From: Anaspis maculata
Taxonomy: Eukaryota > Arthropoda > Insecta > Coleoptera > Scraptiidae
DNA: 64,000 nt
Reading direction: 5' to 3'
NCBI GenBank assembly: GCA_949128115.1
Contig: OX421964.1
Location: 32,418,177 to 32,482,176, forward strand
In this document: one piece after another, positions 48,774-61,061 of the stretch
How positions within the stretch are numbered: position 1 is the first letter of the stretch
Layout: each line of letters starts with the position of its first letter
Position numbers and translations under genes: made by a program
The notes under the pieces: generated by a model
What the model saw: only the letters and a program-made list of their open reading frames with translations
Databases searched by the model: none
Told to the model about the DNA's origin: nothing

Positions 48774-49853
48774 CAGGGTGGCCCAACGAAAACAGAACAG
48801 AAGGGTTTTCGGGCATTTCACATCATTTTTTCGAAAAAAGCTCAGACAGGTCGATTTTTATATCAAGGGGGACATCTGAAACATACATTGGCAAATTTCT
48901 ATCTTCAACCCCCTCACCCCTACCCACCTCAACTTTGGAATTTCAAATGACACCATCTACTTTGCGATACATCAAATCAAAGAGAATCAAATTCTTTTTC
49001 TGAAAAAAATATTTTCAAAATTTTCAATTCCATCCCCCATCTTCCTAAATTTCTCTGACTGTCCCATTTCATATCATCGACCCCTCAATTCTCTTCAATT
49101 TAATCAAAGTCATCCTAAATAGCATCTAAGGAGAAAATTTTCGGTGGAGAAAAGTGTTACCCAAATTAACCCCTTTCCTCTCCCCCACCCCAATTTCAAA
49201 ACTTAACAGACACCACCTACTTTGTGATACATCGAATGAAAGGAAATTGATTTCTCTTCCTGAAAACCTTTTTCTTTGAAATTTTCAACCCCTCTCCTGA
49301 TAAATTGAACATTCGGAGTATTTTAGGGGGAAAGGGGGCTTTTTGAAAATTCTTAGAATATTTTATTCAGGAAGCGAATTCAATTCCCTTCGATTTGATG
49401 TATCACAAAGTAGGTGGTGTCATTTTAGATTTTGAAGTTGAGGTGGGGGAGTGAAGGGGTGGATTTGGGTGGCACTTTTTACACAGAAAATTTTATCCCT
49501 CGATGCTGTTCAGGATGTCGTTGACTGTACTGAAGAGAATTAAGAGATCAAAAATATTACATTGGAAACTCTGACAAGTTTAGGAAGAAGGGGGGTGGGG
49601 TTGAAAATTATAGAAATATTTTTTCAGAAAGAGAATTGAATTCTCTTCAATTTGATGTATCGCAAAGTGGGTGGTGTCATTTGAAACTTCAAAGTTGGGG
49701 CGGGTGGGGGTGAGGGGGCTAAAGATAGAAATCCGCCAATGTATGTTTCAGATGTCTCCCTCAATATAAAAATAGACCTGTTCGAGCTTTTTTCAAAAAA
49801 ATGAGATGAAATGCCTTGAAACCCCTCTGTTCTGTTTTCGTTGGGCCACCCTG
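48774..49853. mobile_element. TA-flanked 1.08-kb foldback element
   Basis: The ends CAGGGTGGCCCAACGAAAAC and GTTTTCGTTGGGCCACCCTG are exact inverses. TA flanks both sides (48772-48773, 49854-49855). The arms stay complementary to about 49310 with CT-rich text (CACCCCTACCCACCTC) on one side and GA-rich text on the other. Each arm itself repeats TTTGATGTATCGCAAAGT-like words. No ORF of interest. Confidence 0.88.
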
Positions 49854-49855
49854 TA

Positions 49856-50463
49856 TAAGACGGGTGAAAAATGTTGAAGCCATTCATTCAGCATTCAGAG
49901 CCCTCACCTGCGATCGCTTGGTAACTCCAACTCCAAATAAAAATGAAACTGGTGCCTTTTGTCTGCTTCGCTTGTTTTCGAAGATCCTTCCAACCACAAA
50001 CAACACTCATTTATTACTAAATTCTGAAGAACAACACTTGTTATTCGTACATGGTATGATGCCGGTATTGTTGGGTATGCCGTATCTGTGTAACGATAAC
50101 CATGTATAACCGATTTCTGCGTAATACTGAGAATAGAATTAACAATGAACCAACAAACAAGTCTCGCTTCGACCATCTAATCTGATAAGGGAGGTAGGTA
50201 GGTACTAGCGTACGCCGCAAAGTGCACAATTTCATCCAGTAAATATTTATTCCGACCTCTATGATGACAGCGTCAGCAATGAATTTACCAGACTCAGCAG
50301 ACCAGATAAATATGTACAACTACCCTACTCAAAGTCGAGTCGAGTCCGACGTCGAGCCGTTTCTCTGCTTTGCTTTCTAAAAAGCAGGTAGGTAAGAGAC
50401 GGTTTAGCGGTTTAGGAGTTTAGGGCCAGTCTTGCAAAAACGGAATAGCAACGAAATATTATA
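49856..50463. other. Spacer between two foldback elements
   Basis: Open frames on both strands are not domain-bearing. The sequence contains TACCTACCTACC-like words and no inverted partner within the window that I can see. Confidence 0.4.
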
Positions 50464-52655
50464 AACAGGTCAACACATGAAGTGGTCCACCCCAAAATTT
50501 CGCCTCATTTTGAGGGGTCATATCTCGGAAAATACGTTACCGATTATTGAAAGCTTGCTGATGCCTGAAAGAGGGTGCTTTTGGCTACAAGGTATCATAG
50601 CGTGTCCAGTGTTCACTGACATTGTACTTGATATACAGGGTGACAACGGAAGGAGTGCCGAAGTTGTCCATTTTCAACACTGGGTAACTTTTGCTAAAAA
50701 AATTCCCGACTTTTTCTGGTGCCATTCTTGGAGAGCACTTATCAAAATCTCGAAACGGTTTTTGACTTGTCTCCGTATTACGTTTTTTGAAAAAGATGTG
50801 TCACTTTATGTGAAATTTGAATTTTCTGATGCTGCTTCCGTCATTGGTCATGCAGTTGGCTGTAATTTGGCACAAATGCATAATTTGCCGTAAGAAACTA
50901 CCCCATGAATTTTTTTCACTTCAAGGACACCTAATGGTGCTACCCCTGTGGTCACCTGGTACCTGCTTAGGGTCGGTCTCGAATGGGGTAGGCTACGACG
51001 ATAAATTTCATGTTTATCAAACACAGTGTGGCTCAAATATAGATTTAGTAACCATTCGTTGCATTACAAGTCCCATAAATACCATATCAGCCCTATTTTG
51101 GTTACTTTTGTACAGGGTGATTTATACGAAAAGTTACAAGGCTCTATCTCGAGAACGGAAGAAGGTAGAATAAAAATTCTTCCTTTTGTTCCAATCTGAC
51201 ACAGCGGTGCACATTTCAGCATGGTGTAGATTTTTTTCAAAACAGCCCCTAAGTAGGGGTTGAAATTGACCATGCCATTCTGGAAAAGGGTTTTTTTAAT
51301 GGATATCTTGTCAATCTGAACGGCCATGTAAGTGCCAAATGACATTTTCAAATTGATATGCCCAACCCATGAGTTTCTACCCAAAGTGGAAATTGATAAA
51401 AAAATGTTTATTACGAAACTGTCTACCCTATAAAAAAAGGTTTTATAAGGCCATCACCAATTAAACAATGTGTATTGGAACTTAATGTGTATTTGTTCTG
51501 CAAACATGCGAGAACAAAAATATAAAAAACTGAAAAGATGTTATTTCACACAAGGCACGCGTTGTTTAATTGTGCTGTTTTATTTTGTTTATTTGATCAA
51601 ATCCCCTCCCCACAAACATCAATAATTTGATGTCTATTTGATCCACATCAGAAGGATATGTCAGGTAGAATAACCTTTTTTTAAAAAGTAGACAGTTTCG
51701 TAATGAACATTTTATTATGAATTCCCACTTGGGGTAGAAACTTAAGGGTTGGGCATATCAATTTGAAAATGTCATTTTGCACTCATATTACCATTTAGAT
51801 TAACTAGATATCCATTAAAAAAAAAACACTTTTCCAAAATGGGATTGTCACCTTCAACCCTTAGTTAGGGGCTGTTTTGAAAAAATCTACACTATGCTGA
51901 AATGTGCACCGCTGTGTCAGATTGGAACAAAAGGAAAATTTTGATTCTACCTTCTTCCGTTCTCGAGATAGAGCCTTGTAACTTTTCGTATAAATCACCC
52001 TGTACAAAAGTAACCAAAATAGGGCTGATATGGTAACTATGGGACTTGTAATGCAACGAATGGTTACTAAATCTATATTTGAGCCACACTGAGTTCGATA
52101 AACATGAAATGTATCGTCGCAACCTACCCCATTCGAGACCGACCCTAAGCTGGTACCAGGTGACCACAGGGGTAGCACCATTAGGTGTCCGTGAGGTGAA
52201 AAATTTTCATGGGGTAGTTTCTTACCTACTGCAAATTATGCATTTGTGCCTAATCACAGCCAACTGCATGACCAATGACGGAAGCAGCATCAGAAAATTC
52301 AAATTTCACATAAAGTGATACATCTTTTTCAAAAATCAAAATACGGAGACAAGTCAAAAACCGTTTCGAGATTTTGATAAGTGCTCTCCAAAAATGGCAC
52401 CAGAAAAAGTCTTGAATTTTTTTAGCAAAAGTTACCCAGTGTTGAAAATGGACCACTTCGGCACTCCTTCCGTTGTCACCCTGTATATCCAGTAAAATGT
52501 CAGTGAACACCGGACACGCTGTGATACCTTGTAGCCAAAAGGACCCTCTTTTGGGCATCAGCAAGCTTTTAATAATCGTTAACGTATTTTCCGAGATATG
52601 CCTCCTCAAAATAAGGCAAAATTTTGGGGTGGACCACTTCATGTGTTGACCTGTT
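50464..52655. mobile_element. 2.2-kb near-perfect palindrome element
   Basis: The ends AACAGGTCAACACATGAAGT and its inverse are flanked by TA (50462-50463 and 52656-52657). The two arms of about 1.08 kb match closely for their whole length, with a short centre near 51560. Each arm contains further end-like words (TATACAGGGTGACAACGG, TACAGGGTGATTTATACGAA), so the arms look built from several transposon ends. The mirrored ORFs of about 130 and 138 codons in the two arms are copies of the same non-descript frame. Confidence 0.88.
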
Positions 52656-53938
52656 TATTATATCAGTCAAAGAACTTGACCTTTAAATGTTTTTCCTTTT
52701 TTAGCGCATTTTCGTAGGAAATCCACTATTAGCCGCGCTTTGAAGTCCGTCCGTCCGTCTGTCCGTTCGTCTTGTAGTTGAACTCCCCCCAAACGAAAAG
52801 TCGTAGCGGTATCGTTTTTTTTTTTGCAAATTATTGCTAATTGTCTGCGGATGAAAATAAGTACAAAAAATATTTGGTTCGGCAGTGCGATTGCTAGATT
52901 TTTTTTTAATGTTTAAAAAGTTGGTATTTAACGCAAACTTGCTTACCTATCGGAACGGTTTTAGAATTTTCTGAATCGCAAGTCCAACAACGATACCTAT
53001 TGAGGGTATGATTTTTTGTTTCGAAATGGTAAGACTTTCGATACCCTGAACTTTTGCGAGTTTTGTCCTTTGGAGCCATTGTTTTCACCTGAACCTCAAA
53101 TTTGACAATGGCATCATATGCATGGAGGTCAAAATTATGAAAAAATCAAATTTCCAACATGACGAATATCTGTTAATGCCCACTTCTCGAGCTGTGAGCG
53201 CAACTCAAGCCCCAACTGATATTTTGAAGAAAAAAAAAGTCCTTTGCTTTGACCTCCTTCGAAATAATGGAGGTAGATTGCGAATGTGAGTCAACTTGTT
53301 CAAAATCATTAAATAATGCAGTCGCTCCAAATTCTATTTTCTTATCAATAAAAAGGTGATTCGTAGTGCCGATTGACAATATTTGTCACCAATAACCAAC
53401 CAATGATCATGGTTCTTGAAGTTTTTCCAACAATTTTTCCCCAATTTTCCTAAAGTTTTCCACTTTTGAAAAAAAAGCGAAACCCAAAGGACCTAGATGA
53501 TAGAGCTTAAGATAAAGCCTAAATTGACAATTTTTACAATGAGATGATTTGAAAAAGGATTGGACTTTCAGTTTTTTCATTCAATTATTATAATTTTTCG
53601 TTTTAATCTTTCTCTCAAATTCCAACGTCCCAACCCGACGGGACGTATCAAACAAGAATTTTCATCGGTTCCTGGAGTTGCCAAAAAGTTGCCACTGCGA
53701 AACCAAAAAGATGCTTTTTTGAGATAATCCTGCTGCTGTTACTAGATGAGGTCACATACTGATGAGGTAGGTACCTAAGTGAGTACCTAGTACCATTGCT
53801 AGTACCTACAACAAATATGATTTTATACCTTTTTAGTTATAAAATAAAATAAAATCATCGGCGTAAAGAAGTTCCACTTCAAATCTCGTAACTAAATATT
53901 TTATTTGAGTCCTACTTATCTCACCGCAACAGACTTGG
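52656..53938. other. Gene-free; diverged R2 start at 52700-52870
   Basis: TTTTTAGCGCATTTTCGTAG followed by GTCCGTCCGTCCGTCTGTCC and an AAACGAAAAG stretch resembles the beginning of the R2 repeat. The rest is AT-rich with no supported feature. Confidence 0.5.
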
Positions 53939-55227
53939 GGCCGTATTCATATCTCGCTTTTAAGCTATAAGCGCATTTAGAGGAGCGCTTTTAGGGGCTG
54001 TCCGTTCGTATTTGGGTCATTCTTAAACAAGGATAAGTTTCAAGTTTCATGACAATCGTTCCACTAATAAGATATTTCAATATGGCAGCCAAGATGGCGG
54101 CGGAATTATGAAAGCCAATCTGCCTATTTGGTCCTTGAAGACCTAAGCTATCCATCGGATGAAGTTCAATTTTTAAGGGCTGTAGCTTTATTTCCCGAAG
54201 AGAAGTTCAACTTCTTCGAAGTGCACAGGAGATCTCTGTTTTTTGATAATAATGATAACGATGTATGTATAACAAAAATAGTGCCCATTGGCCACCCTTG
54301 GGGACATCAGCTATACATCGGAAAAAGTTCCAAGGCTCTTGCTTCAATTCTCGAGAAGGAGTACAGCATCCTAGTTTCTACACGGGACAGACAGACAGAC
54401 AGACAGACAAACCGGCCACATAAGCGTCATTCTCTTACTTATAAAATAATGTTTTCCAACTGATTTCGACCTCCTGAACACGAATATCAGGTTTATTTTT
54501 GAATCGGAACAATCCTTTTTTATCGAAAAACCGAAAAAATGGTAGTCTGTCACATGATTTTTAGTGATACCTACCTACTTTTTTTTTGTTATTGGGCGAA
54601 CATGTTTCATAGTTTGAGTGCTATTATCCTTCAGGTACTTAGTAACGCCTATTTCAAAATGTTAGATAGTGTTGATGGCCCGTCTGATTTTAAATTTTTA
54701 GGGACGCGTATATGCGCCGAGCCGTAGTTTTGCGGGCGTTTTCAAAAATTCATAACAATTGACTCGAAGGTCGTGTCGAAGTGAAGTTTTTGTCGAAAGA
54801 AAGTTCAAATTGTTCTCTAAATATAATCCCATACATGTAGTAATGTATCTTCATAAAAACATGTAGCTACCCGCATATCGTAACTTTCAACATCTAACTG
54901 CGAATTCCAGCACTTAATCGGCGAAGCCGCCTTACAGCAAAATGTTATTATTGTAATTGTTTATCATTATTTTGGAAAGATTTTTTCTGGTTCGCGTACC
55001 AAGGCCATGAGCTACCCATTCAAGTTGAAATATTTTCTGTATTGGATTCCGTTTTGTCCGGAGAAAAGAATATCAAGCACTAGCAAGCAACAAATAATCT
55101 TATGCGGCCGAGCCGTAGCTTCGGAGTCATTTTCAAAAATTTATAACTATTGAGTGGTACCCCGCACTGGTGTGGAATTTTCATTAAAATTAAGTTCAAA
55201 TTCTCCTCTAAATATAACTCCGCATAT

Positions 55228-56433
55228 TAGCCCAGGAATTTTAGGTGAAATTTTGGTCAAACCCTGAAATAAATACATATGTCCCTTTTGAAAATTTGCA
55301 CAAATGACCCCCAAGCAATGCTGAACAACATACTAAAAGCTCCCTTCCAGCAAGTGTGCGGAACACAGATGTTTTGAGCAAGAAAGGAATAAGTGCCGCC
55401 AAATCTCGTAGCGCCTGATTGAGAGATGATGGAAAACCCTCACTGCAGACTTAATTTCACTCTTTTATTTTGTTTCTGTCTGCTGAATTTGATTTCAATC
55501 CATCCAATAGATTTCGAATAATTAAATCGCAAAGTTTTGAATTTGGATAATTTTTAATATTTGACATATGACAGATAAAGGAGAACTTTCAACTGCTCTG
55601 GATGAAGTTTTTCAAAGGCTTACAAAGGACATATTGCATTTCAAGTTTTGTGCAATAGAGATCCTGTCATTTTTTGACAGTGACTTTTATGTTTGACAGA
55701 TGACAGCCAAAAACTGATGGGCTCATTCGACAGCAAAACTACGTTTGCATACCAAATTTCAATTCGATCAAATCAACAGTTTGGTAGTTATCGTGAAATA
55801 TTACAGGCAGACACACTCACAGCCAGGCACACACAAAGTCAGACACACAGACAGACAAAGTTTCATCTGGAAATGGTTCTGATTGTCTCAGGGGGGCTCA
55901 AAATGGATATTTCCGGGTTCATCTCGAAAAATGTTTTTTCGCGCCTTCACAATACTTTCCCTCTCTTTTGGTTGGTAGGTCGGGAGGAGGGAAATCACGG
56001 AATTCTGTTTTAAAATGTGGATTAGCTTGATTGAAAGGCATTCAGATCAACCAGGGTCCTTCAAAATTTTAAGGAAACCAAATTTTACCGAGTTAGCACT
56101 GTCGCGGAACTCACACCCTTCTTGCTCATCAAAAATTATGACGCTCACATTTCAAGGCCTGGAGCTTCCAGTACGTGGATCAGTAATGTTTGAGGGACAC
56201 GTTGGTCAACGTTGAGACTTACAGTACCCTGGGCAGTACCCTCTTCTGAGCTACAGCAAGAGTTTAACTGATTTGGTGGCACTTACTCCTTTCTTGCCCC
56301 AAAAAACTATGTTCCGCACACTTGTCGAGCCGGAGCTTCTAGTATGTTGTTCAGCATTGGTGAAAGGCCGTTTGTGCAAAATTTCAAAAGAGACATATTT
56401 ATTTCAGGGTCAAACCCTAAAATGCCTGGGCTA
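55228..56433. mobile_element. 1.2-kb element nested in R2 sequence
   Basis: The ends are TAGCCCAGGAATTTTAGG and CCTAAAATGCCTGGGCTA, with TAT on both outer sides. The arms pair for about 150 bp (AAATAAATACATATGTCCCT, CAATGCTGAACAACATACTA and inverses). The centre carries the truncated R1 repeat (55440-56000). The R2 copy near 27330 lacks the insertion and reads straight through, giving an empty site. The ends match those of the giant element at 3733-7252. Confidence 0.8.
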
Positions 56434-56680
56434 TATGTATCATTATAAAATGATAAGAACGGGTACTTGATCGCATGTGATAACTTTCGAGAACAGGCCG
56501 GCTTCTGAAATGCAGCATTCAACGGCGATGCCGCGTCACACTAATTTGTTATTATTGTAATTGTTTATCATTATTTCGTCGAGATTTTTCTTGGTTCGGG
56601 ATACAAGGTCATGAGCTACCCATTGGAGTGAAATTTTTTCGCAAAAACCTTTTCGTCTAGGACTAGATGCTGTGACGGAC

Positions 56681-56697
56681 GGACGGACGGACGGACA
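56681..56697. repeat. GGAC microsatellite
   Basis: Short GGAC tandem, the reverse complement of the GTCC tract at 27049-27085 and at the same place in the R2 repeat. A similar GGAC tract occurs at 48145-48173. Confidence 0.85.
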
Positions 56698-56949
56698 AAG
56701 CGAGGACAAAAGCGCCTTCCCGTTTGGAGAAGTGCGCTAAAAATGAGTTTTCAAAAATACATATTACAATTGAACGGCTGTATGTAATTGTAATATGTAA
56801 TTTTGAACACTCAAATATGAATCGATAGCCCCTAAAAGCGCACCTCTAAATGCGCTTTTAGCTTAAAAGCGAGATATGAATACGGCCCTTGGTGATTTCG
56901 ATTTTTTAACAACTAAAATTTATTTAGATACCTACCTATACCTACCTAC

Positions 56950-57264
56950 TTAGTACTCACCTAACATTTTTTTTAGTTTCGTAATTTCTGAAAGAGCATG
57001 GTATGTATCTATAATGCTTTTTCGCTGTTTTTGAGATATTTGTTCCACTTTCAGCCACTTGCAACGTCTTGGAATAATTATTGGTCGTGAAGAAATCCTA
57101 CCCCAATATGAACCTGAAACTGCATACAGCTGGAAACCACATGTTGTGTTCCAGTCGGAGTCCTTGCGGTTCCCAATATCTATGACCAAACCAACACCAC
57201 AGCCAACAGGCCCATAGAATCCACTGATATGAATGCGCAAGTCGCCTCCTCTCCGACCCTCCAA
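56950..57264 (-). other. Unrecognised 104-codon frame upstream of LAT gene
   Basis: The minus-strand frame reads LRIHISGFYGPVGCGVGLVI, then IPRRCKWLKVEQISQKQRKS and HALSEITKLKKML, and ends at a good donor-like TTAGGTGAGTAC (about 56963). The composition is protein-like (amphipathic end, few low-complexity runs), but no family is recognised. It could be the first exon of a divergent neighbour, a transposon-derived piece, or chance. Confidence 0.3.
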
Positions 57265-57422
57265 CGAACTCTATAAACGTAGAGGAGCGCACATTCACGG
57301 CGTAGCTTCCGTTAGAGGTAGAGTGTGTCGACGAGCAAGGGGACCACGTGCGTCGAAACTTTTGCGAGACGAAAGATGTCATCTTCAAGAAAGTGTTGAG
57401 ATAAATCGCACACCCGACGAAC

Positions 57423-57900
57423 ATGACCATCCAGAAGATGACACCGGTGAACGGCGACGCTGCCGGCGGCGGCGAAGACGACGACGGCACCGTCAAGCTG
57501 AAGAGGAAGATCACGCTGTGGAACGGAGTCGCTCTGATCATCGGCACCATCATCGGAAGCGGCATCTTCGTGTCGCCGACGGGAGTCTACCTGAGCACCA
57601 AGTCCGTCGGGGTGTCCATCATCGTGTGGTGTCTCTCGGGCGTCTTCTCTACTCTGGGTGCCCTCTGCTATGCCGAGCTGGGAACTTCGATCACCAGGTC
57701 CGGAGGAGATTACGCGTACATTTACGTTGCCTTCGGACCTCTGGCCGCTTTCCTTCGGCTGTGGATCGCCATCCTCATCATCAGACCGACCACCCAGACG
57801 ATTGTCGCTCTCACGTTCGCACATTACGCTGCGAAGCCCTTTTACGAAGACTGCGAACCGCCACAAAACGCTGTCCGGCTTCTGGCAGCGGGTTGTCTTT
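57423..57900 (+). CDS. LAT-type amino acid transporter, first coding exon (partial)
   Basis: 159 complete codons plus one base, ending at a GTAAG donor at 57901. An in-frame TAA lies just upstream of the ATG, so 57423 is the first usable start. The exon has a Gly/Asp-rich cytosolic N-terminus and then transmembrane helix 1 with GTIIGSGIFVSPTGV (residues 41-55), the substrate-binding GSGIF signature of the APC superfamily. Helix 2 follows, then RSGGDYAYI (92-100), helix 3 and RPTTQTIVALTFAHY. This matches SLC7A5-8 light chains and insect minidiscs/JhI-21, which exchange large neutral amino acids at the plasma membrane with a 4F2-type heavy chain. The remaining helices are not found up to 64000, so intron 1 exceeds 6 kb and is filled with foldback elements. 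GC content is much higher than its surroundings. Confidence 0.88.
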
Positions 57901-58577
57901 GTAAGTTTTTGCCACTTTACTTCTTAAAAAAAGAGTGTACAACTCTTGAACAATGATCGTGATACAGCGTCGCGCCGCCCGCCGGCTCTAAATTCGTTTC
58001 TGTTGTATAGGTTTCGGCGTAAGTAGGTATAGTATACAACACGCGATAGTCGAAGGTATGATGCAATCCAGCAAAAGTTGCGAAGTTCCCAATGCGAGTG
58101 GTGTATTTCTCCAAAATAAAACGTTGAAAAATTACCAACTACCGACCATTCTACCGACGCGACGATACTAAGAAAAATGTAGAATATGCCATTTATATTC
58201 TGTAGTGACGATAAAAGAAAAATATTCACGCAATTTAAATGGGTCAGATTATTACTCCGTGAGCGAAATTTCGTATTATTGTATGCCTGAAATAAAATGG
58301 GTAGAGAAGCAAACATAAAAAGTTCAATAAAATGTACCTATGTATGTGGGTGGATATGGGTATAGTCATTGTCAAAGCATTTTCGGGTGTCTTGACTCCT
58401 TGACTATTTGATCTTGTGTTCTTGTCACCTAGATCAATGATCTATTCTGCATCCCACATACTCAATTATACGTTTGCATCAAATATTGAGCTATTAGAGA
58501 GTAACCCAGATCAAAACGACGTGTAGATTATCCATTTATCAAATGATGGATATCTAATATTTGTTTTCAACAATATA
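57901..58577 (+). other. Start of LAT intron 1
   Basis: Begins with GTAAGTTTTT. AT-rich, no exon candidate with transporter-like sequence. The minus-strand frames here show no domain. Confidence 0.6.
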
Positions 58578-61061
58578 CAGAGTCCTGCACTGCAACATTG
58601 CGTCGGGCTTTTCCTACCGCCTTTCCCGTAAGAGATAAGAAAAATGTCTTCTTCTGCAAATTATCTTCAACAATACAGGTGTTCCATTTCTGCGCTATAA
58701 CAAAAACAAAGATTTTTTAAAGGGAATGTCCCACTTTGATTCTTGTTCAAGCCTTTTAAGCTCTATTATTACTTTTTTATTGTTTTTCTGTATGTGGCAA
58801 TGCTACCAACTAAAAATTGAAAATTGAATTCTTTTGTAATTTCGAGGTTGTATTTTGAAAAATTGCAGGACCCCAGATTTTTTGTATCAAGGAACAAAAT
58901 TTGTCCCAATAATAAACTGCGCAACAAATATGTTGTCGCGAGGGAAAAATTGGTCCGAGTTTGGACCCCAATAACTTTTAAATGACAAGAACCATTTTGA
59001 TTCTGTTTTGACGGTTAGTGAGATCAGTCTTTCCGTTATTCACGTTCAGGAAGTGAAGATCTGGATGCTCCATATAAAATATCTACAGGGTGAAATGTAA
59101 AACAGTACAAAATTTTAGCAAATTAAACGGACCCCCATTTTCAGAATTAATTTTTTTCTCAAATGCAAATGGAAGGATTATGAAGCGTTATGTTTTAGCT
59201 TGCGCCCAGTTTCGAAATTTTTGGAATCGGAAGTATGGTTCTGACTTTATGATTTTTTTCTCTTGTAAGATGCTGATTTATCCTATCGGTACAAAGACGA
59301 CTATGTTATTCTGATGATGGGAGGTTGCAATTCACGAATATTGTTGCTTAAACGGTTCTCAGAAACTTGACTTACAGACCATCTGAAATACCTTGATCAA
59401 GACATCAAAAAATGGGCCTATTCGAAATGGGCGACACAGCTGTTTTTCTTAAAAATTGAATTTGATCAGATTTTCACAACTGAAACAAATTTTCCTTGTG
59501 ATTTTGACCTCCTGAACATGATGCTGATGGTCAATTTTAGTTTTTGATGATGACAGGCTCCCTGGGCTAACATATAGTCTTTCTTGTAGCGATAGGATAT
59601 CTCAGCATCCTCCAAGAGAAAAAAAATCATAAAGTCAGAACCACAGCTCCGATTCCAAAAATTTCAAAACTGGACGCAAGCCAAAACATCACGCCTTATG
59701 ATCCTTTCATTTGCATTTGTGAAAAAAAATTATTCTGAAAATGGGGGTCCATTTAATTTGCTAAAATTTTGCACTGTATTACATTTCACCCTGTAAATAT
59801 TTTACATGAAGCTTCCTGATCTTCACCTCTTGAAGGTGAATAACGGAAAGACTGATCTCACTAACCGTGAAAACGAAATCGAAATAGTTTGTGTCATTCA
59901 AAAGTTATTGTGGTCCAAAGTCGGACCAATTTTTCCCTTGCGACAACATATTTGTTGCGCAGTTTAGTTGAGCTAAGGATGAATAACTTCATGTCAAGAA
60001 GTTTGGATTTTATAACAGGTACATGGTGTGTTGTGTACAATGTTTTTTTCGAATTTGCAAATTTCAAAGTTTACCCCCCTATTTTATATTACTGTCCTGA
60101 GTGTCCGATAAATTTTTCCTCCTCTTTCATTTTTTACTAAGAGTCATCCTAAAGCTAAGGTTCACAGCTTCTGAGATAATCGACAATTTTATAGAAATTG
60201 CAGTTTATTTGTATGTTTCATGTTTTGAATGAATGGCATAAAGAAAACCATATGCCAAAATGTACGCACCTGTCAATTTGACAGTTGGACGGTTTTTAAT
60301 GTCAAGAAAAGGGCTGTACTTAACTCAAACTCGATTTTTCTTCTTGCTTCGTGTAAGGATTAATTTTTGATGTTGTATGTATTTGTTTTATTGGTTGAAT
60401 TGGAATTTAGCACGGCTATTCAACAAGTTTCAAAACAAGCAAAATATGTCTCAAAATATTTTGACATTTGTTCATTATCACTACGGCATTGCTCAGCTTG
60501 AAAAATTCAAATAAATGGCTATTTTTAGTATTTTTGTCAAAACTGTCGGAAGCTATGAAGGTTGGAATAGTAGAAATAAAAAGACGAGGAAAAAAGCTAT
60601 CATCAGTGATATAAAAGAGATATTTCATTGAAAAAAAAATGTATGGCACTTGAAAATTTGTAAATTTCGAGAAAAAAAAGGTGCACATGCCCACCTTGTA
60701 TCATAAAATCCAAACTTCTTGTCATGAAGTAATTCATCTTTAGTTCAACTCTTGTTGGACCAATGTTCGTTCCTGAATTTCAAAAAAACACGGCCTCTAC
60801 CATTTTCAAAGTAAAGCTCGAAATGACAAAAAAGTAATTGGTAGTACTGCCACAAACGGAAGAGACAAAAATAGACTCACAACACAGCTTGAAAATCTGA
60901 ACAAGAAAATTAAATCAGTAGTGGAGTATTCCATACAAGAAAAAATCTTCGTTTTTGTTGTAACGCAAAAATGGGATACCCGGTATTGGGGAATAATTTC
61001 ACAAAGTAGATATTTTCTACGGGAAGGCCCAACGCAGTCAACGCACTGTTGCAGGACCCTG
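58578..61061. mobile_element. 2.5-kb foldback element with nested palindromes
   Basis: The outer ends CAGAGTCCTGCACTGCAACA and the inverse (ACTGTTGCAGGACCCTG) continue inward for roughly 120 bp. Inside are a palindrome at 58905-59965 (ends AAACTGCGCAACAAATATGT and inverse, with ACAGGGTGAAATGTAAAACA inner ends) and a second at about 59966-60755 (AACTTCATGTCAAGAAGTTT/AAACTTCTTGTCATGAAGT). No ORF of interest. It lies in LAT intron 1. Confidence 0.75.

Larger units (their letters stand above)
53939..56887. mobile_element. 2.95-kb TIR element with 5-bp CTTGG duplication
   Basis: Terminal inverted repeats of about 75 bp: GGCCGTATTCATATCTCGCT, AAGCGCATTTAGAGG and GCGCTTTTAGGGGCT on the left, inverse at 56820-56887. 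CTTGG lies directly outside each end (53934-53938, 56888-56892). The interior is R2-type sequence in reverse order compared with 27010-28430, interrupted by the element at 55228-56433. No transposase ORF is visible. The superfamily is unassigned; a 5-bp duplication narrows the choice but does not decide it. Confidence 0.85.

Noticed and set aside
50477..52642. Mirrored 106-138-codon frames in the large palindrome
   Set aside because: They occur in both arms because the arms are inverted copies; no domain, and interior words are transposon ends.
57233..57904. Long plus- and minus-strand frames overlapping the LAT exon (223 and 184 codons)
   Set aside because: They are shadows of the GC-rich transporter exon, with Arg- or Asp-rich composition and no domains; the frame starting at 57423 has the APC motifs.
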